Assembly (NCBI GenBank): GCA_030018415.1
Contig: JASEGC010000001.1
Coordinates: 471,033-535,032, forward strand
Direction of reading: 5' to 3'
DNA from: Candidatus Aenigmatarchaeota archaeon
Lineage (GTDB): Archaea > Aenigmatarchaeota > Aenigmatarchaeia > CG10238-14
Length of the DNA stretch: 64,000 bases
Part shown: piece by piece, positions 24,552 to 33,434 of the stretch
How positions within the stretch are numbered: the stretch's first letter is position 1
How the letters are laid out: the number at the start of each line of letters is the position of its first letter
Position numbers and translations under genes: made by a program
Notes under the pieces: generated by a model
Database searches by the model: none
The model's input: only the letters and a program-made list of their open reading frames with translations
Told to the model about the DNA's origin: nothing

Positions 24552-26417
24552 TCATCTTAATCTAACAGCTTCTAAGTTCTTCGGTGCCATTGTCTCTATT
24601 CTGAATAATTTATGAAGAGATCTGGCTAAATTGATTGGCCTTGTGTTATCACCATGACATACCAGTATCCTCTCTGGCTTTGATTTCAATCTATGGACGA
24701 AGTTGATGAGTTGATTAACATCACAATGCCCACTCAATCCCTCGATAGTCTGGACTTCTAACTTCAACTTCATTATTTGGGTCTTACCTTCGACAGTGAA
24801 AGGAATCTCTCTCCAACCTTTCTGTATTCTCCTTCCCATAGTTCCTTCGCCTTGGTAACCGACGAAGATCAGGGTATTGTTTTTATTCTCACCCAAAGCT
24901 TTCAAGTGCTCCATAGCCGGCCCACCAGTAAGCATACCAGAAGTCGAGATTATAACAGAAGGCTTCTCATTCCACACTTTTTCTCTTTCTTGGGAAGATG
25001 TTACCCTCTTGAAGATTTCATTCATGAAGGGGTTGTTGCCTTGAAAGATTTTTCTTTCCATATCCATCGACATGTATTCTGGGTAAGCTGTATGCACGGC
25101 TGTAGCATCCCAGATCATACCGTCGATGAAAACAGGGTATTCAAACTTATTTTCGGAGAGAATAGCCATTACTTCCTGTCCTCTTCCCACGGCAAACGAT
25201 GGGATCAGTACTTGTCCCCCTCTCTCCATCGTCCTGTTTATTGTGTCGAGTAAAAATTGTTCAGATTCTTCTCTGCGTGGCATTACATCTTCTGACCCTC
25301 CGTACGTGGATTCTATTATTAGCGTTTCTATCCTCTGGAAGTTTGTGAATGCCGGATCGAACAGTCTTGTCTTTCCGAATTTTATATCTCCAGTGAACAC
25401 TATGTTGTGCAGGCCTTGACCGACGTGGAGATGAATTTGTGCAGAACCGAGTAAATGTCCTGCTTGCTGAAAAGTTAGTCTCGTATCAGGACCGACATCA
25501 GAGACTTCATCGTATTCTAGTGTAATGGAATGCTTGACAGCTTCTTTCACGCCTTTAGCTGTGAAGGGTGGTTGAACCCCATTCCTTTGTAAAACATCGA
25601 TGTAGTCCAGACAAAGCATAGTAAATAGATCAAGACAAGGAGTTGTGCAGTAGAACGGACCATCATAACCATACTCATACAGATAAGGCACCATACCGCA
25701 GTGGTCGAGATGGGGGTGAGATACTATGATTCCATCTAGTTCACTCGGATCAAACTCTTTTACCTGCAAGTAAGGGAATCTACTGCTTTCATCCCCACCA
25801 ACATTAACACCACACTCTATTAGAATTTTTGATTTTGGCGTCTCCACTAGATTACAAGATCTACCAACTTCTCTCCATCCTCCTAAGCAGACAATCCTGA
25901 CCCAATCTCTTTTCGTCTCTCTTTCTGTGAAAATGTTCTTCCCAACCTTTTTTAAGAAAGTCTTTCTCCATTTCGTTTCTTTGTACAATAAGTCTCTTAT
26001 TGATCTTACGATTCTCGACGTAATCTCAGGAACTCTCTCTATCCTAGGAACCCATAAAGTTTTTTCTTTTATTTCTTTGAATGTTTCTCCGCCTCTCCCG
26101 ATGACCAATCCAGGTTTTTCTGCCGTGATTATAACAAGACTTCTTTCCGGCTCAAAACGAATATCTTTAACTTTTGCTTCCTCAGGCACAATTTCCATGA
26201 TGATTTTTTTCGCATCTTCTGGCGAAAGGGATAGAGTGCTATCAGGTCTAACCTCTATCCTCTTCTTCAACTCTTGAACTATACTCTTGACTTGTTCTGA
26301 TGCATCAAGGAAGAAGAATTTATCCTTTGTGTAAACTACTATCTCACATCCTTCCAATTCTATTCTATCGACTACTTCTTTCGGTAGACTTGACTTTACT
26401 TTTTCCAGAATTTCCAT
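24552..26417 (-). CDS. fttA: aCPSF1/FttA ribonuclease (KH + metallo-beta-lactamase + beta-CASP)
   Basis: 621 residues. N-terminal KH domains (PGLVIGRGGETFKEIKEK near 80-97), then the metallo-beta-lactamase core with HPHLDHCGMVPYL near 234-246 and the beta-CASP region (SFAVGRGQEVMAIL, GMLTGGPAMEHL) ending in the C-terminal SGHCDVNQL and VCHGDN motifs that hold zinc. FttA cleaves nascent RNA and terminates transcription genome-wide in archaea. It sits directly downstream of psmB in the order conserved in many archaea. Confidence 0.97.
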   Translation of the reverse strand: MEILEKVKSSLPKEVVDRIELEGCEIVVYTKDKFFFLDASEQVKSIVQELKKRIEVRPDSTLSLSPEDAKKIIMEIVPEEAKVKDIRFEPERSLVIITAEKPGLVIGRGGETFKEIKEKTLWVPRIERVPEITSRIVRSIRDLLYKETKWRKTFLKKVGKNIFTERETKRDWVRIVCLGGWREVGRSCNLVETPKSKILIECGVNVGGDESSRFPYLQVKEFDPSELDGIIVSHPHLDHCGMVPYLYEYGYDGPFYCTTPCLDLFTMLCLDYIDVLQRNGVQPPFTAKGVKEAVKHSITLEYDEVSDVGPDTRLTFQQAGHLLGSAQIHLHVGQGLHNIVFTGDIKFGKTRLFDPAFTNFQRIETLIIESTYGGSEDVMPRREESEQFLLDTINRTMERGGQVLIPSFAVGRGQEVMAILSENKFEYPVFIDGMIWDATAVHTAYPEYMSMDMERKIFQGNNPFMNEIFKRVTSSQEREKVWNEKPSVIISTSGMLTGGPAMEHLKALGENKNNTLIFVGYQGEGTMGRRIQKGWREIPFTVEGKTQIMKLKLEVQTIEGLSGHCDVNQLINFVHRLKSKPERILVCHGDNTRPINLARSLHKLFRIETMAPKNLEAVRLR

Positions 26418-26433
26418 TCTATTACCTAGAGGG

Positions 26434-27081
26434 TCACTTCTTTATACCTTCTAGTATCTTTTCAACTTCAGCTTCTTTTAACATCCTGAAGCCATTTTTG
26501 TCTATAACTGCAACGTCTATACCTTTTCCACCAGATCCTATATCTCTTTCGATCGCAGCTTTAACTGTCATAACCGCGAGTTTTTTACATTCATCAATCG
26601 AAAGACTTTCCTTGTACTGACTTTCGAGTACTCCAAAAGCTATCGGAGAGCCTGAACCTGTGGCAAAAAATTTCTTCTCTTCTAACGAAGAACCATCAGG
26701 ATGTAGGATGAAAAGGTTTGGACCTCTTTCATCGTAACCAGCTAATATCAATTGAACCATATAAGGGAAGAAACTCCATCTCCCCCCGTAGAGGATGTTA
26801 GACAATAAAGTTGCTGCGGCTTTCACGGGTATTCTTTTTCTTGTCCTCAGTTCAAACAGTTTTGATTCAGCAGTCAAGTATCTTGTCAGGGCCTGAACAT
26901 CCCCGACCATGCCAGCCTGAGTCATCGCAATGTGTGGCATTATCTCCACTATTTTTACATCTTCTTTCGATGCAACTAGGTATCCCATCGTTGCCTTTTT
27001 CTCAGCTGCTAATACTACACCATCTTTACAAACGATTCCAACAGTTGTAGTACCACTCTTCACTCCTTTCAAGGAAAACAC
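26434..27081 (-). CDS. psmB: 20S proteasome beta subunit
   Basis: 215 residues. A nine-residue propeptide ends in SG before TTTVGIVCKDGVV; autolysis exposes the catalytic threonine (Thr10 of the precursor). The conserved lysine in VLAAEKKAT and the Asp/Ser residues near GSGSPIAFGVLE complete the N-terminal nucleophile site. It forms the two inner rings of the archaeal proteasome. It starts upstream of fttA with 16 bp between. Confidence 0.97.
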   Translation of the reverse strand: MFSLKGVKSGTTTVGIVCKDGVVLAAEKKATMGYLVASKEDVKIVEIMPHIAMTQAGMVGDVQALTRYLTAESKLFELRTRKRIPVKAAATLLSNILYGGRWSFFPYMVQLILAGYDERGPNLFILHPDGSSLEEKKFFATGSGSPIAFGVLESQYKESLSIDECKKLAVMTVKAAIERDIGSGGKGIDVAVIDKNGFRMLKEAEVEKILEGIKK

Positions 27082-27127
27082 CCAGAATTCATATAATTTT
27101 TAAATATTGATATTTAAATAGTTTGAG

Positions 27128-28570
27128 TTAATAAGCCCTTGCAAGATAAACGACTTCTTTTGCCTTTTCACCACAATAGATGCAACCAGAAAACAATTTT
27201 TCTTTCTTGAATGGGATTACTCTTATCGTCGCACCAGTTTCTTCTTTGATTTTTTCCTCACATTTCTGATTGGAACACCAACATGCCCTTATGAACCCAC
27301 CTTTCTTGTCTAGAGTATGCTCGAGCTCATCGAACGTCTTGACGGTAGTTATGTGATCATTCAAGAATTTTTTCGCTTTGTTAAACAGATCTTTTTGTAT
27401 CTCGTCCAGAGTTTTCATGATTTTTTTTGTGAGATTTTTCTCCTTAACTACAATTTTTTCAAAATTATCTCTTCTCACTATAATCACTTGTTTCTTCTGA
27501 ATATCTTTTGGTCCTATTTCTATTCTCAATGGAATACCCTTCAATTCCCATTCGTTGAATTTCCATCCTGGTGTGTATTCAATTCGATCATCGAGAATAA
27601 CTCTTAAGTTTTCTTTTTCTAATTTTTGTTTCATCTCTTTAGCTTTTTTTAGAACTTTTATTTTATCTGTTGTTCTGTAGTAAATTGGTACTATCACAAC
27701 ATGCGCATAAGTTATCTGTGGTGGCATTATCAAGCCTTTATCATCGCCATGCGTCATTATCAGAGAACCGATCATCCTTGTCGAAACACCCCAAGAAGTG
27801 TTCCAGACAAAATTTTCTTTCTCGTCCTTGTCCAGAAATTTGACGGTGAAAACTCTCGAAAAGTTCTGTCCCAAGTTATGAGAAGTTCCCAACTGTATCG
27901 CTCTTTTATCAGGCATTAAAGCTTCAAGTGTTGTTGTTGTCATTGCGCCGGCGAATTTCTCTTTTTCACTCTTCTTTCCGATTAAAACTGGAATCGCTAA
28001 ATAATCTTCAATGAATCTTTGATATAATTTAAGAATGTCCATCATCATCTTATCCGCTTCTTCTTTTGTTGCATGAGCAGTGTGTCCTTCTTGCCAGAGG
28101 AATTCTGTCGTCCTGATGAAGAACTTGGTTGAAGACTCCCATCTGGTAACGTTGCACCATTGATTGATTTTTAGCGGCAAATCTCTCCAACTCCTTATCC
28201 ACTTGCTGAACGCATCATAGATTATTGTTTCACTCGTTGGTCTTATCGCCAATCTTTCCCCTAATTCTTTACCTCCTCCGATCGTTACCCATGCACACTC
28301 AGGAACAAAACCTTGGAAATGTTCTGCTTCTTTTTTCAAGAAAATTTCGGGAATGAACTGTGGGAAATAAGCATTCTTAACGCCTTGTTTTTTGAATTCT
28401 TGATCCATAATTCTCATTATATTTTCCCAGATTGCATAACCGTTCGGTTTAATAACCATACATCCTTGGACTGGAGCATAATCTGCCAATTCAGCCTTTT
28501 GAACGACTTGGTTATACCAATCAGAGAAATCTTTCGATTTTTTTACAGTTATTCCTAATTGTTCTGACAT
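27128..28570 (-). CDS. proS: Prolyl-tRNA synthetase, archaeal/eukaryal type
   Basis: 480 residues, class II synthetase without the bacterial editing insertion. Motif 2 TRWESSTKFFIRTTEFLWQEG and motif 3-like region GTSHNLGQNFSR are visible; the C-terminal domain has a four-cysteine zinc site (CWCSNQKC and SGCIYCGEK) and ends in ARAY, the invariant C-terminal tyrosine of this class. It charges tRNA-Pro, whose gene lies 46 bp upstream on the same strand. Confidence 0.96.
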   Translation of the reverse strand: MSEQLGITVKKSKDFSDWYNQVVQKAELADYAPVQGCMVIKPNGYAIWENIMRIMDQEFKKQGVKNAYFPQFIPEIFLKKEAEHFQGFVPECAWVTIGGGKELGERLAIRPTSETIIYDAFSKWIRSWRDLPLKINQWCNVTRWESSTKFFIRTTEFLWQEGHTAHATKEEADKMMMDILKLYQRFIEDYLAIPVLIGKKSEKEKFAGAMTTTTLEALMPDKRAIQLGTSHNLGQNFSRVFTVKFLDKDEKENFVWNTSWGVSTRMIGSLIMTHGDDKGLIMPPQITYAHVVIVPIYYRTTDKIKVLKKAKEMKQKLEKENLRVILDDRIEYTPGWKFNEWELKGIPLRIEIGPKDIQKKQVIIVRRDNFEKIVVKEKNLTKKIMKTLDEIQKDLFNKAKKFLNDHITTVKTFDELEHTLDKKGGFIRACWCSNQKCEEKIKEETGATIRVIPFKKEKLFSGCIYCGEKAKEVVYLARAY

Positions 28571-28615
28571 GCTATCATTTTATAATGATCTTTGAATTCT
28601 TGTTAAAATAACCTA

Positions 28616-28722
28616 TGGGGAAGCCGTGATTTGAACACGGGTCACCAACTGGCCTGGAATTTTCTCCCAAGGCTGGCATAATAGACCATTATAGGCCTTA
28701 ATGCTAACTATACTACTTCCCC
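28616..28722 (-). tRNA. tRNA-Pro(TGG) with two BHB introns, one in the D-loop
   Basis: Acceptor GGGGAAG/CTTCCCC and T-arm CCGTG-TTCAAAT-CACGG are clean. Intron 2 (28651-28665, 15 nt, canonical 37/38) has central helix CTTG/CAGG, bulges GGA and CCA, and outer stem CCAGC/GTTGG. Intron 1 (28688-28706, 19 nt) lies in the D-loop: central helix TATA/TATA with bulges GTT and ATG; its apical helix is weaker. Removing both gives D-loop AGTGGTCTA with G18-G19 and A21, anticodon loop CTTGGGA (TGG, proline), G37, and a 73-nt tRNA. A TATA-like element lies about 20-30 bp upstream (28740-28750). Intron 1 edges are less sure than intron 2. Confidence 0.8.
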
Positions 28723-28941
28723 AATTTTTCAACATTCTTTAAAAATTTCGATTCTTTCATTAATGGTTGTATTTGGAGGGCATTTAGTTTAGGGATTTTT
28801 TCGGTAATTTCTCTCTCAAACTTCTCTAAATTATTTTTAATAAATCTTAATCTCTGAATTCTTAATTTTTTAATTCTAATTATCCTACTCTTATGACTTT
28901 TTGAAATATTATTGACCGTAGAAAAAGTTAGGAGTAATTTA

Positions 28942-29446
28942 TCAATTTGGAAGGCATTCACCGATCATTCCAATCATAAGAGAATTTGATGAGTTAAGTA
29001 TTAAAAAGTTTCTATTTTTTCCCTCTTCTCTTGCATTTTTAACAGCGGGGCATATCGTATACGATATCCAGTAAAGTTTAGAATCAATTTCGTATACGAT
29101 ATCCAGTAAAGTTTAGAATCAATTTCGTGAATTGAGGTAGGATTTAATCTACATTCTAATGGTCTTCTTTCATACCTACTACATCGTTTGTCTTTAAGTA
29201 GTTTACGTTGGCCACCATCAAAAAAGTATCCATTTCCTACCTTGGATACTGGGAGTAAATTTTTATATTGTTCAGCTTCAACCGTTAAAAGCCAACATAC
29301 ATTTTTATCTCTCGCACATAAAACAGAGCAACCAGGACACTCTCTAAAATAATCGAAAAAATGAGTCTCATCGATAGCTTTGTATAACTTGCTTGGTTTG
29401 TTTTTTATAATTTTTCACGTATAGCAGTAACAAATCTAGTATTCAT
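28942..29446 (-). pseudogene. YkgJ-like Cys-cluster protein broken by tandem duplication
   Basis: The conserved cluster FRECPGCSVLCARDKNVCWL followed by CSRYERRPLECRLNP is the CxxCxxxC...C...RPxxCR pattern of YkgJ/FliB zinc- or iron-binding proteins. A one-base shift near 29408 separates the N-terminal MNTRFVTAIREK, and a 35-bp tandem duplication (29055-29124) shifts the frame after LYWISYT; with one copy removed the frame continues ICPAVKNAREEGKN to a stop at 28942. Confidence 0.65.
29055..29124. repeat. Two perfect 35-bp tandem copies
   Basis: The unit TCGTATACGATATCCAGTAA plus 15 further bases is repeated exactly, with no spacer, inside the YkgJ-like gene. The unit starts with a palindromic TCGTATACGA. 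Thirty-five bases are not a multiple of three, so the duplication breaks the gene. Perfect identity suggests a recent event or an assembly artefact. Confidence 0.9.
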
Positions 29447-29509
29447 CGATGAAAATCAAGAAGAAATCGTTCTTTTATGTCGACCAATATCCTTGTGATG
29501 GGCAATTCA

Positions 29510-30805
29510 TTAACGTTTATTACCTTTCAAATACTCTTTCATCATTAACAACGCACAATTCTCTCCACACATAGTGCATGCATTCGATTTCGTCGGTATT
29601 CTTTTGTATATCTTCTCTGCTTTTTCAGGATCGATGCAGTTCTTGAATTGTTCATTCCATTTCAGCATAGCTCTTGCTGATGAAATATCTTCATCTTTTT
29701 TTCTCATTTTTTTCCCTAGTTTAACAATATCAGTAGAGTGAGCAGCTAACTTTGAAGCAATCACACCCTCTTTTACATCTTCAACCATTGGAATGCCTAA
29801 ATGCTCGGAAGGTGTAACAACACAAAGATAATCAGCTCCAGCCAAGCCAGCCAATGTTCCTCCTATCGCTCCAACGATATGGTCATAAGGACAGCCCATA
29901 TCAGTAACCAAAGGTCCTAGGACATAGTAAGGAGCTCCTTTACAAACTCTTTTTTCTAGTCTTACATTCTTAATGATATGATTCAGGGGCATGTGCCCTG
30001 GTCCTTCAACGATTGTTTGAACATTCATTTTTCTTGCTATATCAACCAATTTTCCTACGTTTAACAACTCTTGATTTTGATACCAATCACTTGCATCTTC
30101 TAGACAACCAGGTCTTAAGCCATCACCAAGGCTGAGACAAACATCGTATTCTTTTGCCAAGTTCAATAAAGTTTCAAAATCCTTGTAAAGAGGATTCTCC
30201 TCTCCATTATGTTTAATCCATGCTGCCAAGAAACAACCCCCTCTAGAAACTATTCCCATTTTTCTAGGATGTTTTTCAAGTCTGTCTACGATTCTTTTAG
30301 TGACGCCACAATGTACAGTTATAAAATCAACACCATCTTTCAAGTGTTTTTCAATGACTTTAAATATTTCATCTGATGTCATGTCAACGATTGAGCCATG
30401 TTTTTTTACTGCTTCTATAGCAGCCTGATATACAGGAACAGTACCAAAAGGAACATTGATCGAATCTATTATTCTTTTTCTTATATTATCTAAATCCCCT
30501 GCTGTAGAAAGATCCATGACAGTATCGCTACCGAATTTAACGGCAATTTTTGCTTTCTCGATTTCTAGATCAATATCGCAGAGGTCGACAGAAGTACCAA
30601 CGTTTGTGTTTATCTTCGTGAAAAGTTTAGAGCCTATACCTATAGGATGGACGTTTTTTCTCACGACATTCTTTAGGATAATAGCATGACCTTTTGCGAT
30701 CAATGCACGAATCTTGTTTGGTTCCAACGTTTCATCTTTCGCAACAACCTTCATCTCTTCTGTGATTCTTCCTTTCTTCGCTTCTTCCATCTGCATTTGA
30801 GTCAC
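29510..30805 (-). CDS. thiC: Phosphomethylpyrimidine synthase ThiC
   Basis: 431 residues. ThiC converts 5-aminoimidazole ribotide to HMP-phosphate in thiamine synthesis, a radical SAM reaction. Visible are the NTNVGTS and DLSTAGDLDNIR regions, VHCGVTKR, the GPGHMP loop, and the C-terminal cluster motif CTMCGENC (CxxCxxxxC). Length fits the shorter archaeal form. It is followed upstream by thiL on the same strand and faces the AIR-synthase/thiN pair on the other strand, making a thiamine locus. Confidence 0.96.
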   Translation of the reverse strand: MTQMQMEEAKKGRITEEMKVVAKDETLEPNKIRALIAKGHAIILKNVVRKNVHPIGIGSKLFTKINTNVGTSVDLCDIDLEIEKAKIAVKFGSDTVMDLSTAGDLDNIRKRIIDSINVPFGTVPVYQAAIEAVKKHGSIVDMTSDEIFKVIEKHLKDGVDFITVHCGVTKRIVDRLEKHPRKMGIVSRGGCFLAAWIKHNGEENPLYKDFETLLNLAKEYDVCLSLGDGLRPGCLEDASDWYQNQELLNVGKLVDIARKMNVQTIVEGPGHMPLNHIIKNVRLEKRVCKGAPYYVLGPLVTDMGCPYDHIVGAIGGTLAGLAGADYLCVVTPSEHLGIPMVEDVKEGVIASKLAAHSTDIVKLGKKMRKKDEDISSARAMLKWNEQFKNCIDPEKAEKIYKRIPTKSNACTMCGENCALLMMKEYLKGNKR

Positions 30806-30835
30806 GTAAATAATAGGAATTACATAGATTAGAAT

Positions 30836-31759
30836 TTAATTTGAAATAAAATGTTCATAACCTTTACTCTTCAATTTTATTTCTTTATTATCCTTGACCA
30901 AAAAAACACCATCTCCCTTTAACACTTTACCGATAACTATTCCAATGGGTTTTGGTGTTGTATAGACTATTTGATAATCTTCTCCCATGTGAAACACTAA
31001 TTTTTTCCAGTCTAGATTATTCTTCTCACAAAATTCAAATAATTTTGGGTTTATCGGTAATTTATCGAAATCTATGATAATTTTTTTCTTACTCAACCTA
31101 GAAATTTCTCCGAGTTCAAAAGCCAAACCATCAGAGATATCTATACCAGCGTTTGCATATGAGATAATTTCCTTACACAACTCAAAGTTGATCTCTGGTT
31201 CTTCTTGTGCATTTAAAAAAACCTTATTCCCTCTTAATTTTTTCATTTTCATAAGATAACCTGCAGCAGCATTCCCTATTTCACCAGTTAAAACAACAAA
31301 ATCCCCATCCTTTGCATTAGATCTTTTTAACAGTTTTCCTTCTATTTTTCCTATCAGAGTTATCGAATACACGAATTCCTCAGTCCTGTTAGTATCGCCA
31401 CCTATTATGTAAGCCCCGTATTTTTTTAGTTCTTTATCCATGGATGCATAAAGTTTCTTGACAAAATCTACATCAAAGTCAGATGGAAATCCAATACTGG
31501 TCAGCATGTAAAGAGGCATACCACCTTTCGCTAGAATATCACTGACGTTAGAAGTTACTATTTTTTTCCCGATTTTCTTAGGATCTTCTGTCGTAAAATG
31601 TGTGCTCATCGATCCCATATCGGTTGTAACAGCTATTTTATCCTTACCAACTTCGAATATTGAAGCATCCTCATCAAAATCTGCGATAACTTTACCCTTT
31701 CTAACAAGATTTTTTATTATTTCTATAATCTTTCTTTCTCCAACTTCACTGAGCATCAT
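30836..31759 (-). CDS. thiL: Thiamine-monophosphate kinase-like protein
   Basis: 307 residues of the AIR synthase/ThiL fold: the acidic metal-binding strand DFDEDASIF near residue 24, KIVTSNVSDILAKGGMPLYML, the GGDTNRTEEFVYS loop and ISDGLAFELG. ThiL phosphorylates thiamine phosphate to the diphosphate. Its place next to thiC supports the call; the N-terminal DDA motif is present as DEDA. Lies 30 bp upstream of thiC on the same strand. Confidence 0.85.
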   Translation of the reverse strand: MMLSEVGERKIIEIIKNLVRKGKVIADFDEDASIFEVGKDKIAVTTDMGSMSTHFTTEDPKKIGKKIVTSNVSDILAKGGMPLYMLTSIGFPSDFDVDFVKKLYASMDKELKKYGAYIIGGDTNRTEEFVYSITLIGKIEGKLLKRSNAKDGDFVVLTGEIGNAAAGYLMKMKKLRGNKVFLNAQEEPEINFELCKEIISYANAGIDISDGLAFELGEISRLSKKKIIIDFDKLPINPKLFEFCEKNNLDWKKLVFHMGEDYQIVYTTPKPIGIVIGKVLKGDGVFLVKDNKEIKLKSKGYEHFISN

Positions 31760-31809
31760 GTTTCTATAATCTATTTAATTGACTAAAAATATCTTATATT
31801 AGTGATTTT

Positions 31810-32838
31810 ATGTTGCCAAACATAGGTAAAGTCGATAGAGAAACTTTTGATAAGATTATTTTTCCTCATCTAGGCAAAGAAGACAAAAGCGTAATGATAG
31901 GACCTAAGCATGGTGTCGATGCTGCTGCCGTTGATCTCGGAGATAAAGTTATGGTAATAACAGAAGACCCAACATTTGGCATGCCAGTACTAATGCCTTA
32001 TTTCGGATGGACAATCGTTCACATATGTGCAAGCGATGTAGCTGTTCTAGGGGTAAAACCAAAGTATATGACCATATGTCTCTTACTCCCACCAGGGACA
32101 AAAGATGATACTCTCAAGAATATTTGGATGCAGGTACATGAAGAATGCAAGAAACTTAATATTACCATAATCGGTGGTCATACTGGTATCTATCCCGGAA
32201 TCGCTTATCCTCTCAATGGTGGTTGTACAGTCATTGGTATAGGAAAAAAAGAAGAGTTAACACCTTCCTCTAACGCTAAAGTTGGAGATAGTGTGATCAT
32301 GACTAAGGGACCAGCAATAGAGGCGACTGGCATATTAGCTTTCCAAGCAGAGAAGGATTTAGAGAAAAAGTTTGGTAGAGAGTTTGTAGATAAAGCAAAG
32401 AAATATTTTTTTGAGATGAGCGTTGTAAAAGATGCTCTAACAGCTGGGAAGCACGCAAATGCCATGCATGACGCAACTGAAGGCGGTCTTTTAAATTGTG
32501 TTTATGAGATAGCAGAGGCATCTAAGAACGGTGTTACTATATTTGAAGAAAAAATATTCATTCCTGAAGAAGTGGAGAAGACTTGTGGTTATTTTGGGAT
32601 AGATCCGTTGATTTCTATAGGTGAAGGTACTCTAGTTATTACTGCCGAAAAGAATAAAACTAATGATATTCTACGTGAACTTGAAAAAAACAAAATTAAA
32701 GCTCAAGTCATCGGTGAGATTACGGAAAAGGAAAGAATATTCGTAAGAAGAGACGGAAGCGAAGAAAAACTTAAACCCGTGAAAGTTGATCCGTTCTGGG
32801 AAGCTTACTTTAGCACTTTGAAGGTTGAGTCACAGTGA
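31810..32838 (+). CDS. HypE/AIR-synthase-related protein
   Basis: 342 residues of the PurM/HypE/ThiL fold: DAAAVDLGDKVMVITEDPTFG and ICASDVAVLGVKPKYMT with GGHTGIYPG and HDATEGGLLNCVYE. It lacks the C-terminal PRIC-type cysteine of true HypE, so it is probably not the hydrogenase carbamoyl dehydratase although a hydrogenase is nearby. Its stop overlaps the thiN start (GTGA), and it faces thiL; a role in thiamine or related small-molecule metabolism is suggested by context only. Confidence 0.7.
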   Translation: MLPNIGKVDRETFDKIIFPHLGKEDKSVMIGPKHGVDAAAVDLGDKVMVITEDPTFGMPVLMPYFGWTIVHICASDVAVLGVKPKYMTICLLLPPGTKDDTLKNIWMQVHEECKKLNITIIGGHTGIYPGIAYPLNGGCTVIGIGKKEELTPSSNAKVGDSVIMTKGPAIEATGILAFQAEKDLEKKFGREFVDKAKKYFFEMSVVKDALTAGKHANAMHDATEGGLLNCVYEIAEASKNGVTIFEEKIFIPEEVEKTCGYFGIDPLISIGEGTLVITAEKNKTNDILRELEKNKIKAQVIGEITEKERIFVRRDGSEEKLKPVKVDPFWEAYFSTLKVESQ

Positions 32839-33410
32839 ATGAAAAAGAAAAAGTATTGAAAGATTTAGCTAAAGCAATCAGAATGATAGAAGGATGCAAA
32901 GAATTTACTCACTTGATGCCAGAAGTGAGAGTAAACGTGGTTTATGCTTTATCGAATGCAAAAGAACCTGTTGATGTGGCGGGAGTAGACGGAAGAATTA
33001 CTGTTGTAAAAAATTATCCTAAAGCATCTGGTGATGTAATCTTTGGTGCTTCTGATCATATGGCTAGGTTGGTACTGGAAATAAGAAAATATGACCAATC
33101 AATTAGGGCGGGGATGAATTTTAAGTGTAATCCAGAAATCATAGAACATGTGAAAAAATTTTGTGAGGAAGAAAAATTGTCCTTTGGAAAAATCGACAGG
33201 AGAAAAGAGCCAAAGGAGCTCTTGAAGGATGATAAAAAATCTATGCCTTGGAAAGTTAAGGAATTGATGAAAAATTACGGTAAGGTCCCAGTTGTGTTCT
33301 ACGAGACTGAAGGTTGGGGAAAGGAACCTTTGTTCGTAATCATCGGTAAGAATCCTATTGAAGTAGTTAAAACAGCGATAAAAATAGCGAAATCATTTAA
33401 AAATAGTTGA
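32835..33410 (+). CDS. thiN: Stand-alone ThiN-type thiamine-phosphate synthase
   Basis: 191 residues, GTG start overlapping the preceding stop. The ThiN pattern is visible: MPEVRVNVVYALSNA, VAGVDGRITV, FGASDHMARLVLEIRKYD and the C-terminal VVFYETEGWGKEPLFVIIG. ThiN joins HMP-diphosphate and thiazole phosphate in archaea lacking ThiE. It is often fused to ThiD; here it stands alone. It completes a thiC-thiL-thiN set, while thiazole genes are not in the window. Confidence 0.88.
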   Translation: MNEKEKVLKDLAKAIRMIEGCKEFTHLMPEVRVNVVYALSNAKEPVDVAGVDGRITVVKNYPKASGDVIFGASDHMARLVLEIRKYDQSIRAGMNFKCNPEIIEHVKKFCEEEKLSFGKIDRRKEPKELLKDDKKSMPWKVKELMKNYGKVPVVFYETEGWGKEPLFVIIGKNPIEVVKTAIKIAKSFKNS

Positions 33411-33434
33411 AGATACAATATACTCTTGAATCGT

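Noticed and set aside
28713-28961. 82-residue minus-strand reading frame
   Set aside because: It overlaps the tRNA-Pro 5' end, contains the likely tRNA promoter, and starts out of frame inside the broken YkgJ gene; composition is low-complexity basic.
31810-32838. Calling this gene hypE because a hydrogenase is in the window
   Set aside because: The C-terminal cysteine motif of HypE is missing and the gene is coupled to thiN, about 30 kb from the hydrogenase.
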